Shown here: positions 24,863-33,009 of the stretch, in pieces
How positions within the stretch are numbered: position 1 is the first letter of the stretch
Layout of the letters: each line of letters begins with the position of its first letter
NCBI GenBank assembly: GCA_965216945.1
Contig: CBDCGU010000003.1
Span: 3,782,001 to 3,846,000 of the forward strand
Source of the DNA: DATHZQ01 sp965216945
Lineage (GTDB): Bacteria; Actinomycetota; Acidimicrobiia; Spongiisociales; UBA5794
Reading direction: 5' to 3'
Length of the DNA: 64,000 nucleotides
The notes under the pieces: model-generated
Seen by the model: the letters and a program-made list of their open reading frames with translations, nothing else
Told to the model about the DNA's origin: nothing
The model's database searches: none
Program-made: the position numbers and the translations under genes

Positions 24863-25261
24863 TCATGTCGGCCGCGAGGAGATCACCGAGAAGGTGCCTG
24901 TTGCCGTCGCCACGATGGAGTCGCCTGGGTGTTCCACCCGGCATTCGAGGTGGATGATCCTGCGACCGCGTCTCACGACGGCGGCGGTTGCCTCCAACCG
25001 GCCCTTGGCGACCGGACGCAGAAAGCGAAGGTGGATCTCGATGGATGCGCAGAGCTGGCCCTCGCCGAGGGTCGTCATCGTGGCCTTGCCCATGGCGGTG
25101 TCGACCATGGTGAACAGGACGCCGCCATGCACGACTCCGTTGGGATTGAGCAGCGACTCGCTCACCTCGAGGCGGGCGACGCCATTGCCCTCGGCAAACG
25201 ACTCGACCTGCATACCCAAGAAGCTGCGCAGCGGAAAGTGCCCGTAGTCGTCGAGATCCAT
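24863..25261 (-). CDS. PaaI-family hotdog thioesterase
   Basis: A 132-residue hotdog-fold protein. The signature NPNGVVHGGVLFTMVDTAMG contains the HGG motif and the catalytic Asp in VDTAMG of the PaaI type, and later strands include ASIEIHLRFLRPVAKGRL and CRVEHPGDSIVATATGTF. It hydrolyses short or aromatic acyl-CoA thioesters as a tetramer. ATG at 25261 is chosen because longer versions run into the promoter of the divergent ArsR gene. Divergent position suggests shared control. Confidence 0.85.
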   Translation of the reverse strand: MDLDDYGHFPLRSFLGMQVESFAEGNGVARLEVSESLLNPNGVVHGGVLFTMVDTAMGKATMTTLGEGQLCASIEIHLRFLRPVAKGRLEATAAVVRRGRRIIHLECRVEHPGDSIVATATGTFSVISSRPT

Positions 25262-25337
25262 CGCGACGACCGTACCAACATCCCATCCATGGCCCTTTTG
25301 TGATTGTATGCCCATATGGTTATGTATACTCCCGGAC

Positions 25338-25679
25338 ATGGCCCGAGCCGCCACCACCACCGACGCATTCAACGCCGTAGCCGAACCCCGGCGACGCCAG
25401 ATCTTGGATGTGCTCGCCGGCGGTGAACGATCTGTGAGCGAGATCGCCGCCGAAGTCCCAGTGTCCCAGCCACAGGTTTCGAAGCACCTCAGAGTCCTGA
25501 GAGAGGTCGGCTTGATACGTGTCCGACCCGCGGGGCGTCAGCGGATGTACCGGCTCGAGCCCGCGGCCCTCAAGCCGATCCACGACTGGGTCAAGGAATA
25601 CGAGGAGCTGTGGAGCGATCGCCTCGATCGGCTCGATGGCTATCTGCACGAGATGCAACGGAAGGAGCCTCAGCGATGA
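25338..25679 (+). CDS. ArsR-family repressor of an SRPBCC-VOC operon
   Basis: A 113-residue ArsR protein: TDAFNAVAEPRRRQILDVLAG, RSVSEIAAEVPVSQPQVSKHLRVLREVGLIRV, QRMYRLEPAALKPIHDWVKEYEELW. It belongs to the metal-free SdpR-like group linked to SRPBCC proteins, with no Cys ligands. TATACT (25325-25330) ends 7 nt before the ATG, indicating a leaderless transcript. The next gene overlaps by four bases, and a third gene follows with one-base overlap, forming a three-gene operon. Confidence 0.92.
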   Translation: MARAATTTDAFNAVAEPRRRQILDVLAGGERSVSEIAAEVPVSQPQVSKHLRVLREVGLIRVRPAGRQRMYRLEPAALKPIHDWVKEYEELWSDRLDRLDGYLHEMQRKEPQR

Positions 25680-26170
25680 CGATCGACCGGACTGGGAGTG
25701 CCGAGGTCACGTTCCCCTCGGACACGGAGATTCTGATCACACGCAGGTTCGACGCACCCGCCGAACTGATCTTCGATGTGTGGACCACCCCAGAGCACAT
25801 CCGCCATTGGTGGGGCTGGGAGAGCGATCCGATGACGGTCTGCGACTTCGATCTGCGCGTCGGCGGCAGGTGGCGATTCGTTGCCGAGAACGCCGAATAT
25901 GGCGAGGTCGCTTTCCACGGCGAGTGCCTGGAGATCGAACGCCCTCACCGGTTGGTCGTCACCGAGATCTTCGAGCCCTACCCCGACTCGCCGGCGGTCA
26001 ACACGCTCACCCTGGAAGAACACGACGGGGTCACGACGATGACCCTCCTCGTCCGACACATGACCAAGGAGGCTCGAGATGCTCACGTGCAGGCGGGTAT
26101 GGAGGCGGGCCTGCAGCACAGCCTCGATCGCGTCGACGTCATTCTCGCTCGCGAACCGGACCCGGTCTGA
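25676..26170 (+). CDS. SRPBCC/AHSA1-family protein
   Basis: A 164-residue START-like (Aha1-type) protein. It has RRFDAPAELIFDVWTTPEHIRHWWGWES, the CDFDLRVGGRWRF strand pair, and a C-terminal helix AHVQAGMEAGLQHSLDRVDVIL. Members bind hydrophobic ligands in a central cavity. The ATGA overlap with the upstream ArsR gene indicates coupling, and ArsR presumably controls it. Substrate unknown. Confidence 0.9.
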   Translation: MTIDRTGSAEVTFPSDTEILITRRFDAPAELIFDVWTTPEHIRHWWGWESDPMTVCDFDLRVGGRWRFVAENAEYGEVAFHGECLEIERPHRLVVTEIFEPYPDSPAVNTLTLEEHDGVTTMTLLVRHMTKEARDAHVQAGMEAGLQHSLDRVDVILAREPDPV

Positions 26171-26613
26171 TGGCTGACATGCGATTGGAGGTTGTGATCC
26201 TGCCGGTGTCGGATGTCGATCGGGCGAAGGCGTTCTACGAACGAGTCGGATTCGTTCTCGATGTCGATCATCAGCCGAGCGACGATTTCCGCGTCGTGCA
26301 ATTGACACCACCCGGCTCTTCATGTTCGGTCACCTTCGGTATCGGGCTCGAAGAGGTGCCGGGAGCGCCGCTGAAGGGGCTGCATCTCTGCGTGGCCGAC
26401 GTCGAAGAGGCGGTCGCCGACCTCACCGACCGCGGCATCGAGCCGGACCCGATCCGGCACATGGGCCCCGATGGTTGGGTGGACGGCACCGACCCGGAGC
26501 GCCGGAAGTACTGGAGCTACTCCTCGTTCACCGACCCGGACGGCAATGGCTGGCTGCTGCAAGAGGTGGGCGACGGCTCCAATGAGGGCACCGTCTCGTC
26601 CGAGTCTCCGTAG
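26170..26613 (+). CDS. Glyoxalase/VOC superfamily protein
   Basis: A 147-residue VOC protein starting on the ATG that shares its A with the previous stop (TGATG). Features include VVILPVSDVDRAKAFYERVGFVLDVDH in the first module, GLHLCVADVEEAVADLTDRG in the second, and FTDPDGNGWLLQEV at the end with the final metal ligand Glu. The N-terminal His ligand of glyoxalase I is replaced by Ile/Leu, so it is not glyoxalase I itself; fosfomycin- or bleomycin-type binding proteins are the nearest group. It is third in the ArsR operon. Confidence 0.9.
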   Translation: MADMRLEVVILPVSDVDRAKAFYERVGFVLDVDHQPSDDFRVVQLTPPGSSCSVTFGIGLEEVPGAPLKGLHLCVADVEEAVADLTDRGIEPDPIRHMGPDGWVDGTDPERRKYWSYSSFTDPDGNGWLLQEVGDGSNEGTVSSESP

Positions 26614-26638
26614 CACTCGGAGGAAGCGCGGCGCCGCG

Positions 26639-26756
26639 GTTCTTGCGTAGCTAAGCGCGGGATGTCGCACCCATGTACGCAAGAACGACACGGGCCGTCG
26701 CGTGCGGGATTCATGCGTAGCTCACGACGGAACACCGCAGCCATGTACGCAAGAAC
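26639..26756 (+). repeat. Tandem palindromic intergenic repeat (two 48-bp cassettes)
   Basis: Cassette 1 (26639-26686) has perfect 11-bp inverted arms GTTCTTGCGTA/TACGCAAGAAC. Cassette 2 (26709-26756) repeats the plan 70 bp later with ATTCATGCGTA and the same right arm TACGCAAGAAC. Both share GCGTAGCT after the left arm and CCATGTACGCAAGAAC at the right, while the interior (CGC/GGGATGTCGC versus CGACGGAACACCGC) has diverged. This is the form of a REP-like element. It separates the ArsR operon from azlD. Confidence 0.7.
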
Positions 26757-26823
26757 CGGAAACTCGTTCGTCAGTGGGGTCCGCAGGCAGTCGGCGGACC
26801 ATCGAGCAGAGGTCGCCGAACGG

Positions 26824-27138
26824 TCACACGAGCCACTCGACGATGGCGAAGGCGGCAATGCCGGCTGCCAGCGTCAGGCCGAGCGATCGTTTTGGCGTCA
26901 CCATGACCGCACCAACGGCGGCGGCGACCGCGGGTGCTTCGGGAATCGCAACGTCCCCTCCGACGAGGGCGAACACCGCCAAGCCGGCAAAGAGCGGCGC
27001 TGGCAGCCGGTCGATGAACTCCAGGAAACGACCGCTGGCTGCCGGCAGCAGGGCGACCGCGGCGGCGCGAGTCAGATAGGTGAGTCCCGCTACCGCCAGG
27101 ACCAAGGTCCAGTCGCTCAAGGTCGCGCCTCTGGCCAT
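26824..27138 (-). CDS. azlD: Branched-chain amino-acid exporter subunit AzlD
   Basis: A 104-residue membrane protein with four helices (WTLVLAVAGLTYLTRAAAVALL, APLFAGLAVFALVGGDVAI, VAAAVGAVMVTPKRSLGLTLAAG, AIVEWLV). The pattern TYLTRxxxxxLL near the N-terminus and small size fit AzlD, the partner of AzlC in exporting branched-chain amino acids or analogues. ATG at 27138 lies inside the azlC 3' end (22-bp overlap), the usual arrangement. Confidence 0.85.
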   Translation of the reverse strand: MARGATLSDWTLVLAVAGLTYLTRAAAVALLPAASGRFLEFIDRLPAPLFAGLAVFALVGGDVAIPEAPAVAAAVGAVMVTPKRSLGLTLAAGIAAFAIVEWLV

Positions 27139-27782
27139 GCGGCCAGAATGCCCCCGGCGACCGGAGCCAATCCGCCGAGATCGGGCCAGAGTACGAGGGC
27201 CATGAGCGTGATGGCACCTCCGACGAGGGCACGGATGGTCATCGAGTAGGTCCGCACCATGAGTGCGGCGAGGCCGATGAAGAGGACCGGGAATACCGCG
27301 GAGGCGAGCGCTTCCAGTCCAAGAGTGGCTCCGCCGGCGACACCGAGTGCGGTGCCGATGAACCACGACAGGTAGGCGGCGATTCCCGCGTTGCGGAGTG
27401 TTCGATCGGCGTTGCCCGGCGAAGCGAGCGCCAGACCCACGGTCTCGTCGATGAGGAACCACGAGAGCACCAGGCGCTGACCTCCGTCGCTACGGAGATG
27501 GGGCCTCACTGCTCCACCCAGGGCGAAGTTGCGGATGTTGACCACAAACACCGCCCACAGGATTGCGAGCGGGGCCGTTGCCGTGGCGACCAAGCCGACC
27601 ATCGTGAACTGAACGGTTCCGGAGAACACGACGAGCGAACTGATCACCGTCAGTGGAGTGCCGAACACGGGCTGGGCCGCGGCACCGTAGACGACGCCGA
27701 AGACTCCGATCGCCGCTATCACGGGAATCAGTGAGGCGCCTCCGACTGACGGCTGCTCTCCCGGTACGGACGCCTCGGACAT
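27117..27782 (-). CDS. azlC: Branched-chain amino-acid exporter subunit AzlC
   Basis: A 221-residue integral membrane protein with about six helices. It carries AzlC hallmarks: LIPVIAAIGVFGVVYGAAAQ, SSLVVFSGTVQFTMVGL (F-S-G-x-x-Q-F), LWAVFVVNIRNFALGGAVRP (N-x-R motif), and LSWFLIDETVGLALA. The large subunit of the AzlCD exporter. Start at 27782 is an ATG, two codons inside the first possible start. It forms an operon with azlD. Confidence 0.92.
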   Translation of the reverse strand: MSEASVPGEQPSVGGASLIPVIAAIGVFGVVYGAAAQPVFGTPLTVISSLVVFSGTVQFTMVGLVATATAPLAILWAVFVVNIRNFALGGAVRPHLRSDGGQRLVLSWFLIDETVGLALASPGNADRTLRNAGIAAYLSWFIGTALGVAGGATLGLEALASAVFPVLFIGLAALMVRTYSMTIRALVGGAITLMALVLWPDLGGLAPVAGGILAAWPEARP

Positions 27783-27984
27783 CCGCAACTATCCCACGGT
27801 GGCCACGCTGGCGAGCCCGTCGCCAGCTGCCGTGCGACGAAGGCCGCCGGCCAAATTCGCGAGCTCACCGGGCGGGACCGACGCAACTCCTGCCACCCAA
27901 GCTGCTGACGGTGCGTTCACGATGACCGGCGAGCACGTCTCATGCGGACACCTCGCGCCTGCCGGTGATGGAGCGGATCGTGAC

Positions 27985-28668
27985 TCAGCTCGTCTTCGTT
28001 GCACCGTCGAGGAGCCGGGCGAGTTCGACCGGCTTGCTCACCATCGGCCAATGGCCCGAGTCGATGTCGACGAACGACAGCCGGTTTGTCCGAGCCAGCT
28101 CGGGTACGTCACCGCCGGCAATCCAGGACCTCGCCTGTGCCGGGGTGTATTCGGGGCACACGGCGAGCACCGGGATGTCGAAGCGTCGGCTGTCGGCTAA
28201 GCCGACGACGCCCCGCGAGACCCCCTCGGGAACCGGGATCGCATTCCGACTGATGTGTTCTCGTGCGGCGGCATCGAGATCGGCGCTGTCCGCGCCAGCG
28301 AACGGCTCCCAGCCGGGGAACTCCATTACGCCGTCGACCGTGTCGAAGAAGTCCGCATACAGCTCACCATCTGCAGCCGGAAAGCCGCCGATCAGCACGA
28401 CTTGATCGATCGCATCCGGCCGCCGGTCGGCAGCGATCCAGGCCAGTGTGCAAGCGGCGGAATGGCCGACGATCATCGGCCGCTCGGCGGTGTCGACGCC
28501 CGCGACCACCGCCGCAACCTGATCGGCCAGCGTTGCAGCAGTGTTCCCGTCGTCAGCACCTGGCAAGGCGATGGGGATCGGCCGGTGGCCGAGCTGCTCG
28601 AGCTCGGCCGCAACGTCGGCCCAGATCGACTGTTGCAGCCAGAGTCCGGCAACGAGGATGATGTCCAT
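27985..28668 (-). CDS. Alpha/beta hydrolase
   Basis: A 227-residue hydrolase. It begins DIILVAGLWLQQSIW (oxyanion region), continues IALPGADDG, has the elbow PMIVGHSAACTLAWIAA (Ser in GHSAA) and ends with SGHWPMVSKPVELARLL carrying the His. The fold is close to small esterase/EstA-like plant-type hydrolases. ATG at 28668 has TACACT 7 nt upstream (minus strand), consistent with leaderless start; the long frame upstream of it is not coding. Monocistronic. Confidence 0.88.
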   Translation of the reverse strand: MDIILVAGLWLQQSIWADVAAELEQLGHRPIPIALPGADDGNTAATLADQVAAVVAGVDTAERPMIVGHSAACTLAWIAADRRPDAIDQVVLIGGFPAADGELYADFFDTVDGVMEFPGWEPFAGADSADLDAAAREHISRNAIPVPEGVSRGVVGLADSRRFDIPVLAVCPEYTPAQARSWIAGGDVPELARTNRLSFVDIDSGHWPMVSKPVELARLLDGATKTS

Positions 28669-28803
28669 GCGGGCGAGTGTAGGTCGAGCATCGGGACCGA
28701 CGTGGAAGCCGGACGCTCGTGAAGCCGTTGCTACCGTCGAGCGCTGTGTTCCGCATTGGCGCATGCCGGCCCCCGGCGCACCACACGGAGAGGAGTTGCC
28801 GCG

Positions 28804-29145
28804 ATGGCCTACGACCCCCAGCTCGCCGAACGGCTTCGCGAGTGCCTCGCCACGGAGCCCGACGTGACGGAACGGAAGATGTTCGGTGGCCTGGCATTGA
28901 TGGTCGACGGCCACATGACCGCCGTCGCCAGCGGTCAAGGCGGTCTCATGGTGAGGACCGACCCTGGGCAATCTGCTGAGTTGGTCGAGTCGACGCCGGC
29001 GGTGTACGCAGAAATGCGCGGGCGCGAGATGAAGAGCTGGCTGCGGCTCACCTCCGATGACGTGGCCAGCGACGATGAGCTGGCGGCGTGGGTGGACTCG
29101 GCCGTCGCCTACGTCAAGACCCTGCCTGGGAAGAGCAGCCGGTGA
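28804..29145 (+). CDS. TfoX N-terminal-domain protein
   Basis: A 113-residue protein with GAGGAG 9 nt before its ATG. Diagnostic blocks: PDVTERKMFGGLALMVDGHM and GGLMVRTDPGQSAELVES, and ends with LAAWVDSAVAYVKTLP. It matches the stand-alone TfoX N-terminal fold better than the paralogue at 18725. No proven biochemical role. It is convergent with nothing obvious and is probably monocistronic. Confidence 0.88.
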   Translation: MAYDPQLAERLRECLATEPDVTERKMFGGLALMVDGHMTAVASGQGGLMVRTDPGQSAELVESTPAVYAEMRGREMKSWLRLTSDDVASDDELAAWVDSAVAYVKTLPGKSSR

Positions 29146-29380
29146 ACCAACGGCGCGACTCGTAGCGGGCCGCAGGAGCGCCCCGGTCCGGTCGACCTCA
29201 TTCGTTCCGCCGACGCGACAGTCCAGGTGGCGCCTCAGAGCCCCCACCTCCGCCCGGGGCCACGACGGGTCCCGGATCAGAACGGCGGCATCATGGCTAG
29301 ATAGCCGCACCATGGTGAGGTACACGGCGCCATCACTAGCCTTGCCATGACGTTTCGCCAGGTCAAGCAAGGTTGGCAGG

Positions 29381-30145
29381 ATGATCGCTATAGCCACGCT
29401 GCTCGTCATCGTGACGGTCACGCTCGTGGTCAACCGGGTCGGGATGATCGCCCTCACCGCCACGGGTCTGTCGACCGAGGTGGCCCACTTCCAGGCGCGC
29501 TCGGCGTTGACGGGCGTCGGCTTCACCACGACGGAATCAGAGCTCGTCGTCAATCATCCCGTGCGCCGTCGCATCGTTTTGCTGCTGATGCTGGTCGGGA
29601 ATGCGGGGCTGGCGACCATCATCGCCACCCTCGTCGTCGGCTTTGCCGGGGAAGGCGACACCACTGCAGTCTTGCGCCGATTGGGCATCCTCCTGGCGGG
29701 CCTGACGCTGCTGACGCTGGCCGCTCGAAGCCGGGCCATTGATCGCCTTCTCTCCAGAGTCATCAGTGCCGCTCTGCGGCAGTTCACCAAGCTCGACGTC
29801 CGCGATTACGCACAGCTGCTCGACCTGGCTCGCAACTACACGGTGGCCGAGCTCGGGGTCGAGGCCGACAGCTGGGTAGCCGAGCATCGACTCGCCGATC
29901 TCCATCTTCCCGACGAAGGTGTGCTGGTTCTCGGCATCAGACGCTCAGACGGCACCTTCATCGGCGCTCCCCGCGGGCATTCCCGCATCCACGAGCTGGA
30001 TACGTTGATCGTCTACGGGTACGCCGACGTGCTCGAGGAACTGAGCACGAGACGCGTCGGCATGGAGGGCGACCGATCCCACGTCGAGCGTACGTCCGAG
30101 GTGGCGAAACGCCAGGCCTCGGAGGACGAGACCGACACGGGTTGA
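29381..30145 (+). CDS. Membrane protein with C-terminal TrkA-C (RCK_C) domain
   Basis: A 254-residue protein. Three or four N-terminal helices (AIATLLVIVTVTLVVNRVGMIAL, RRRIVLLLMLVGNAGLATIIATLVVGFA, LGILLAGLTLLTLAA) are followed by a cytosolic segment and an RCK_C domain (YTVAELGVEADSWVAEHRLADLHLPDEGVLVLGI, then HELDTLIVYG) that in other proteins binds a nucleotide or ion. The RHxxx-type pore of a K+ channel is absent, so transport or sensing is uncertain. The C-terminus is charged. The 235-bp upstream gap is empty of genes. Confidence 0.8.
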   Translation: MIAIATLLVIVTVTLVVNRVGMIALTATGLSTEVAHFQARSALTGVGFTTTESELVVNHPVRRRIVLLLMLVGNAGLATIIATLVVGFAGEGDTTAVLRRLGILLAGLTLLTLAARSRAIDRLLSRVISAALRQFTKLDVRDYAQLLDLARNYTVAELGVEADSWVAEHRLADLHLPDEGVLVLGIRRSDGTFIGAPRGHSRIHELDTLIVYGYADVLEELSTRRVGMEGDRSHVERTSEVAKRQASEDETDTG

Positions 30146-30244
30146 GGCGGCTACCACCGGCCGGCCAGACGCCGTCCACTGGATCCGACAGCGTCACGAT
30201 GGCGACGTACCTCGCGCAACACCCAGGTCGCATAGCATTCGCCC

Positions 30245-30646
30245 ATGGCCCACCCCGAGATGTTCGACCGCAACGACCCCGTCCTTGCTCGGATTCGCAA
30301 GATGGCACTTGGTTTCCCTGAAGCTGCGGAGAAGATCTCTCATGGCCGGCCGACGTTCTTCACCAGGAAGGTGTTTGCGTACTACGGAGGAGCTGTCCGC
30401 AGGGGCACCGGCGATTGGATACAACACCCGCAATCCGTGTTGTTGCTGCTGGAGTCCGATGAACGCGCCGCTCTGGCAGGCGATCCCCGGACCTTCGTTC
30501 CGGCGTATCTCGGCCCGTCCGGATGGCTCGGATTGGATCTCGCGCCCGACACGGACTTCGACGAGGTGCACGAGCTGATTGACAGCTCCTTTCGCAACAC
30601 GGCCTCCACCCGCCTCGTCAACGAGCTCGACAACCGGCACTGCTGA
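30245..30646 (+). CDS. MmcQ/YjbR family protein
   Basis: A 133-residue protein of the MmcQ/YjbR fold: ARIRKMALGFPEAAEKISHGRPTFF, KVFAYYGG, YLGPSGWLGLDL and DFDEVHELIDSSFRNTA. These proteins resemble a DNA-binding fold but most have no known target. TAGCAT (30233-30238) ends 6 nt before the ATG, a leaderless pattern. It stands alone between a membrane protein and a convergent DUF1697 gene. Confidence 0.9.
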   Translation: MAHPEMFDRNDPVLARIRKMALGFPEAAEKISHGRPTFFTRKVFAYYGGAVRRGTGDWIQHPQSVLLLLESDERAALAGDPRTFVPAYLGPSGWLGLDLAPDTDFDEVHELIDSSFRNTASTRLVNELDNRHC

Positions 30647-30665
30647 GCTCGCAGACCGGGAGCGC

Positions 30666-31220
30666 TCAACCGAATCTCCCGAGCATGCGGGATACCGTGC
30701 CGAGCGTTCGTATGGTCATCGGGCCGACCAGTCGCTCGAAGGCCCCCACCGGAAGCTGTGAGTCGCTGATGCCCCGAGCAGGGAGCCAGAACCACTCTCG
30801 ACCAGCGAAAGCAACCCGATCGTCCGGCGGGACCAGAGCGCGAGCCTCGGCGACCGTCGACTCATCGGGTGCTGCCCGCATGAAGGCCACCTGGATCCGG
30901 CCGTCCGTCTGCGCGATCTCCTCTTTGGTGAATGGCGAGGCGTCGTTGACCGCCACCAACTGGGGGCGACTCCGTACGAAGACCGGCGCATCGAAGCCGT
31001 ATGCTGCGGCGAGCGCCGCCTCGAGCGACTCGGCGACGACGGTGCCCGCGTCGCCGCTGCGGAACGTGATATTGCCTGCCGCCTGATAGGCGGCGACGTC
31101 GGTGAATCCGAGCTTGACGAACGGTTCAATCAGCTCGTCGTTGGTGATCCGGCGCCCACCGGTGTTGATGGCCCTGATGAGAGCGTAGAAGCGCTGGCTC
31201 GTCGTCACACGGGAGATCAT
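30666..31220 (-). CDS. DUF1697 family protein
   Basis: A 184-residue DUF1697 protein: FYALIRAINTGGRRITNDELIEPFVKLGF, AYQAAGNITF, FVRSRPQLVAVND and TIRTLGTVSRMLG. The NTGG and A/SGNI(V/T)F motifs of the family are present. It shares little beyond those motifs with the copy at 13241, so the two are distant paralogues or were acquired separately. ATG 31220 is chosen over a longer frame that runs into the GNAT gene. Confidence 0.88.
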   Translation of the reverse strand: MISRVTTSQRFYALIRAINTGGRRITNDELIEPFVKLGFTDVAAYQAAGNITFRSGDAGTVVAESLEAALAAAYGFDAPVFVRSRPQLVAVNDASPFTKEEIAQTDGRIQVAFMRAAPDESTVAEARALVPPDDRVAFAGREWFWLPARGISDSQLPVGAFERLVGPMTIRTLGTVSRMLGRFG

Positions 31221-31251
31221 ACGGTGCCCATTGCGCTGAACATCGCCTCCG

Positions 31252-31716
31252 TCATGAGACGGAGCAATAGGTCTCCGGCTCCAGCCGCAACCGCAGCTCC
31301 GGTTGCCCTGTCTCTTCGTGCACGGCGGACTCGACGAGTCTGAACCCGTATGTGTCGTAGAACCGACGACCCATCGCATTCGCCTCGAAGACGCTGAGCT
31401 CCAGGAACGGTCGGGCGTCTCGAGCCCAATCCATCAGGGCCCGGCCGATCCCCCGGCCCTGGTACTCCGGGTCGACGAATATCGCACCCACTTCGTTGCC
31501 GATGAGCGACAGGAACCCCACAACGCGGCCGTCGAGCTCGTGGACCACCGTCTCGGCCAGGGAGAGCCACCGCAACTCGATCGCCTCCCGTTCGGTCTCG
31601 AAGAACTCCTCCGGCAGGAAGGAATGAGCAATCAGCGAGGCTCGGTACCACACGTCGAGCAGTTGCTGGAGGTCACTGCTGGCGTACGGGCGAATCATCG
31701 CTGTCTCACTGGTCAC
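31252..31716 (-). CDS. GNAT-family N-acetyltransferase
   Basis: A 154-residue GNAT. Motifs are IRPYASSDLQQLLDVWYRAS, the motif-A loop GAIFVDPEYQGRGIGRALMDWA (Q-G-R-G-I-G), and LSVFEANAMGRRFYDTYGFRLVES. The N-terminus with HSFLPEEFF recalls the YjaB/PhnO-like subgroup that acetylates small amines. Located between a DUF1697 gene and a divergent HAD gene. Acceptor unknown. Confidence 0.9.
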   Translation of the reverse strand: MTSETAMIRPYASSDLQQLLDVWYRASLIAHSFLPEEFFETEREAIELRWLSLAETVVHELDGRVVGFLSLIGNEVGAIFVDPEYQGRGIGRALMDWARDARPFLELSVFEANAMGRRFYDTYGFRLVESAVHEETGQPELRLRLEPETYCSVS

Positions 31717-31794
31717 AACGTAGCAAGCCGCGATCGACGTCTGTCGCGCCGCCGCGCTCCTGCCCGGGACCGATGCCGCCTACGCTGCGCCGCC

Positions 31795-32502
31795 ATGCGA
31801 TACAGCCACCTGCTCTTCGATCTCGACAACACGCTCTTCGACGGCGAGACCTCTGAGCTGGCGGCCTTCGACCACGCTCTCGCGGCAGTGGGTGTGCCGG
31901 AGGCGCGCCGCTACCTGCCGACCTACGTCGAGATCAACACCGCACTGTGGGCTGCGGTGGAGCGCAACGAGCTCACCCCCAACCAGGTGCAGGCGCGCCG
32001 TTTTGTGGACCTCGCCACTGCGGCCAACCTCGACGCCGATCCGCACGTGCTGGCCGATCAGTTCGTCACCGGCATGGGCCGCTTCGGTGAGCTGTATCCG
32101 CAGGCTCGGGGTGTGTTGGAGCAGTTGGCCTCGTCCGCCACCCTTGCCCTGGTCACAAACGGTCTCGGCGAGGTGCAGCGGGCGCGCATCGAGCGTCTCC
32201 AGCTCGAGCCGCTGTTCGACGCCATCGTGATCTCCGGGGAGGTCGGCACCGCCAAACCCGGAGCCGCCATCTTCGACCTCGCCTTCGCTGCCCTCGGATC
32301 GCCGCCGAAGGCATCCGCGCTGATGATTGGGGACAGCCTCTCATCCGACATCGCAGGCGGAGCCAACTACGGCATTGCCACATGCTGGTACAACCCGACC
32401 GGCAGAGCGGGCGGCCCCACCGCAGGGATCGACCACGAAATCCGCAGCCTCGACCAGCTTCCCCGTCTCGCTGCCACGGGATCCGTTGCCGCTCGCGGCT
32501 GA
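31795..32502 (+). CDS. HAD-superfamily hydrolase, YjjG-like nucleotidase
   Basis: A 235-residue HAD-IA phosphatase. Motif I is LLFDLDNTLFDGETSELAAF (nucleophile D10 and D12), motif II is ALVTNG, motif III is the Lys in GTAKPGAAIF and motif IV GDSLSSDIAGG. Length and the YPxAR loop agree with YjjG/pyrimidine 5'-nucleotidase-like enzymes that clean up non-canonical nucleotides. TACGCT 8 nt before the ATG suggests a leaderless start. Confidence 0.9.
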   Translation: MRYSHLLFDLDNTLFDGETSELAAFDHALAAVGVPEARRYLPTYVEINTALWAAVERNELTPNQVQARRFVDLATAANLDADPHVLADQFVTGMGRFGELYPQARGVLEQLASSATLALVTNGLGEVQRARIERLQLEPLFDAIVISGEVGTAKPGAAIFDLAFAALGSPPKASALMIGDSLSSDIAGGANYGIATCWYNPTGRAGGPTAGIDHEIRSLDQLPRLAATGSVAARG

Positions 32503-32623
32503 TCGACCGCCCGTGTGCTTCGGTCCCGCGAAAGGGCCGGTCATCCTGATCAATCGATGACGTCGACGATGGTGTTGCCGTCCATCTCGACGGACGGCCG
32601 CGGATGCGGCACCCTTGACAACC

Positions 32624-32645
32624 TACAACCGATCGGTTGTATAAT
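32624..32645 (+). promoter_or_regulatory. Perfect 18-bp palindromic operator with leaderless promoter
   Basis: TACAACCGATCGGTTGTA (32624-32641) is a perfect 18-bp palindrome. TTGACA (32615-32620) and TATAAT (32640-32645) flank it, spaced 19 bp, and the ATG of the ArsR gene follows 6 nt later. A dimer bound here would cover the spacer and block its own promoter. Confidence 0.7.
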
Positions 32646-32651
32646 GGCGCC

Positions 32652-33005
32652 ATGACCACGGTCAGAGATCTGGACGAGCAACAGGCTGACGCCTTGTTCC
32701 ACGCACTGGCCGACCGAACACGGCGAGACGTTCTCCGACGAGTTCTCGTCGGAGAACACTCGGTCTCGGCGCTGGCGGCCAACTACGACATGTCGTTCGC
32801 CGCGGTCCAGAAACACGTCGCCGTGCTCGAGCGAGCCGGGCTGATCAGCAAGCGGACCAGCGGCCGCGAGCGTCTCGCCCACGGCGAGGTCGAGGCTGTC
32901 CGATCCGTCGCGTCAATGCTCGCCGAGCTCGAAGACCTCTGGCGCGGCCGTGTCGCTCGCATCGACGAACTGATCGCCAACGACCCTCAACCAGACCAGG
33001 AGTAG
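32652..33005 (+). CDS. ArsR-family repressor of SRPBCC gene
   Basis: A 117-residue ArsR protein: DEQQADALFHALADRTRRDVLRRVL, HSVSALAANYDMSFAAVQKHVAVLERAGLISKR, RLAHGEVEAVRSVASMLAELEDLW. The metal-free SdpR-like group again. TATAAT ends 6 nt before the ATG (leaderless). It starts a two-gene operon with an SRPBCC protein (4-bp gap), a smaller version of the module at 25338-26613. Confidence 0.92.
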   Translation: MTTVRDLDEQQADALFHALADRTRRDVLRRVLVGEHSVSALAANYDMSFAAVQKHVAVLERAGLISKRTSGRERLAHGEVEAVRSVASMLAELEDLWRGRVARIDELIANDPQPDQE

Positions 33006-33009
33006 TCCC

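Noticed and set aside
28669..29553. N-terminal extension of the minus-strand hydrolase frame
   Set aside because: The hydrolase begins at 28668 with a TACACT box; the upstream part overlaps the TfoX-like gene and reads as noise.
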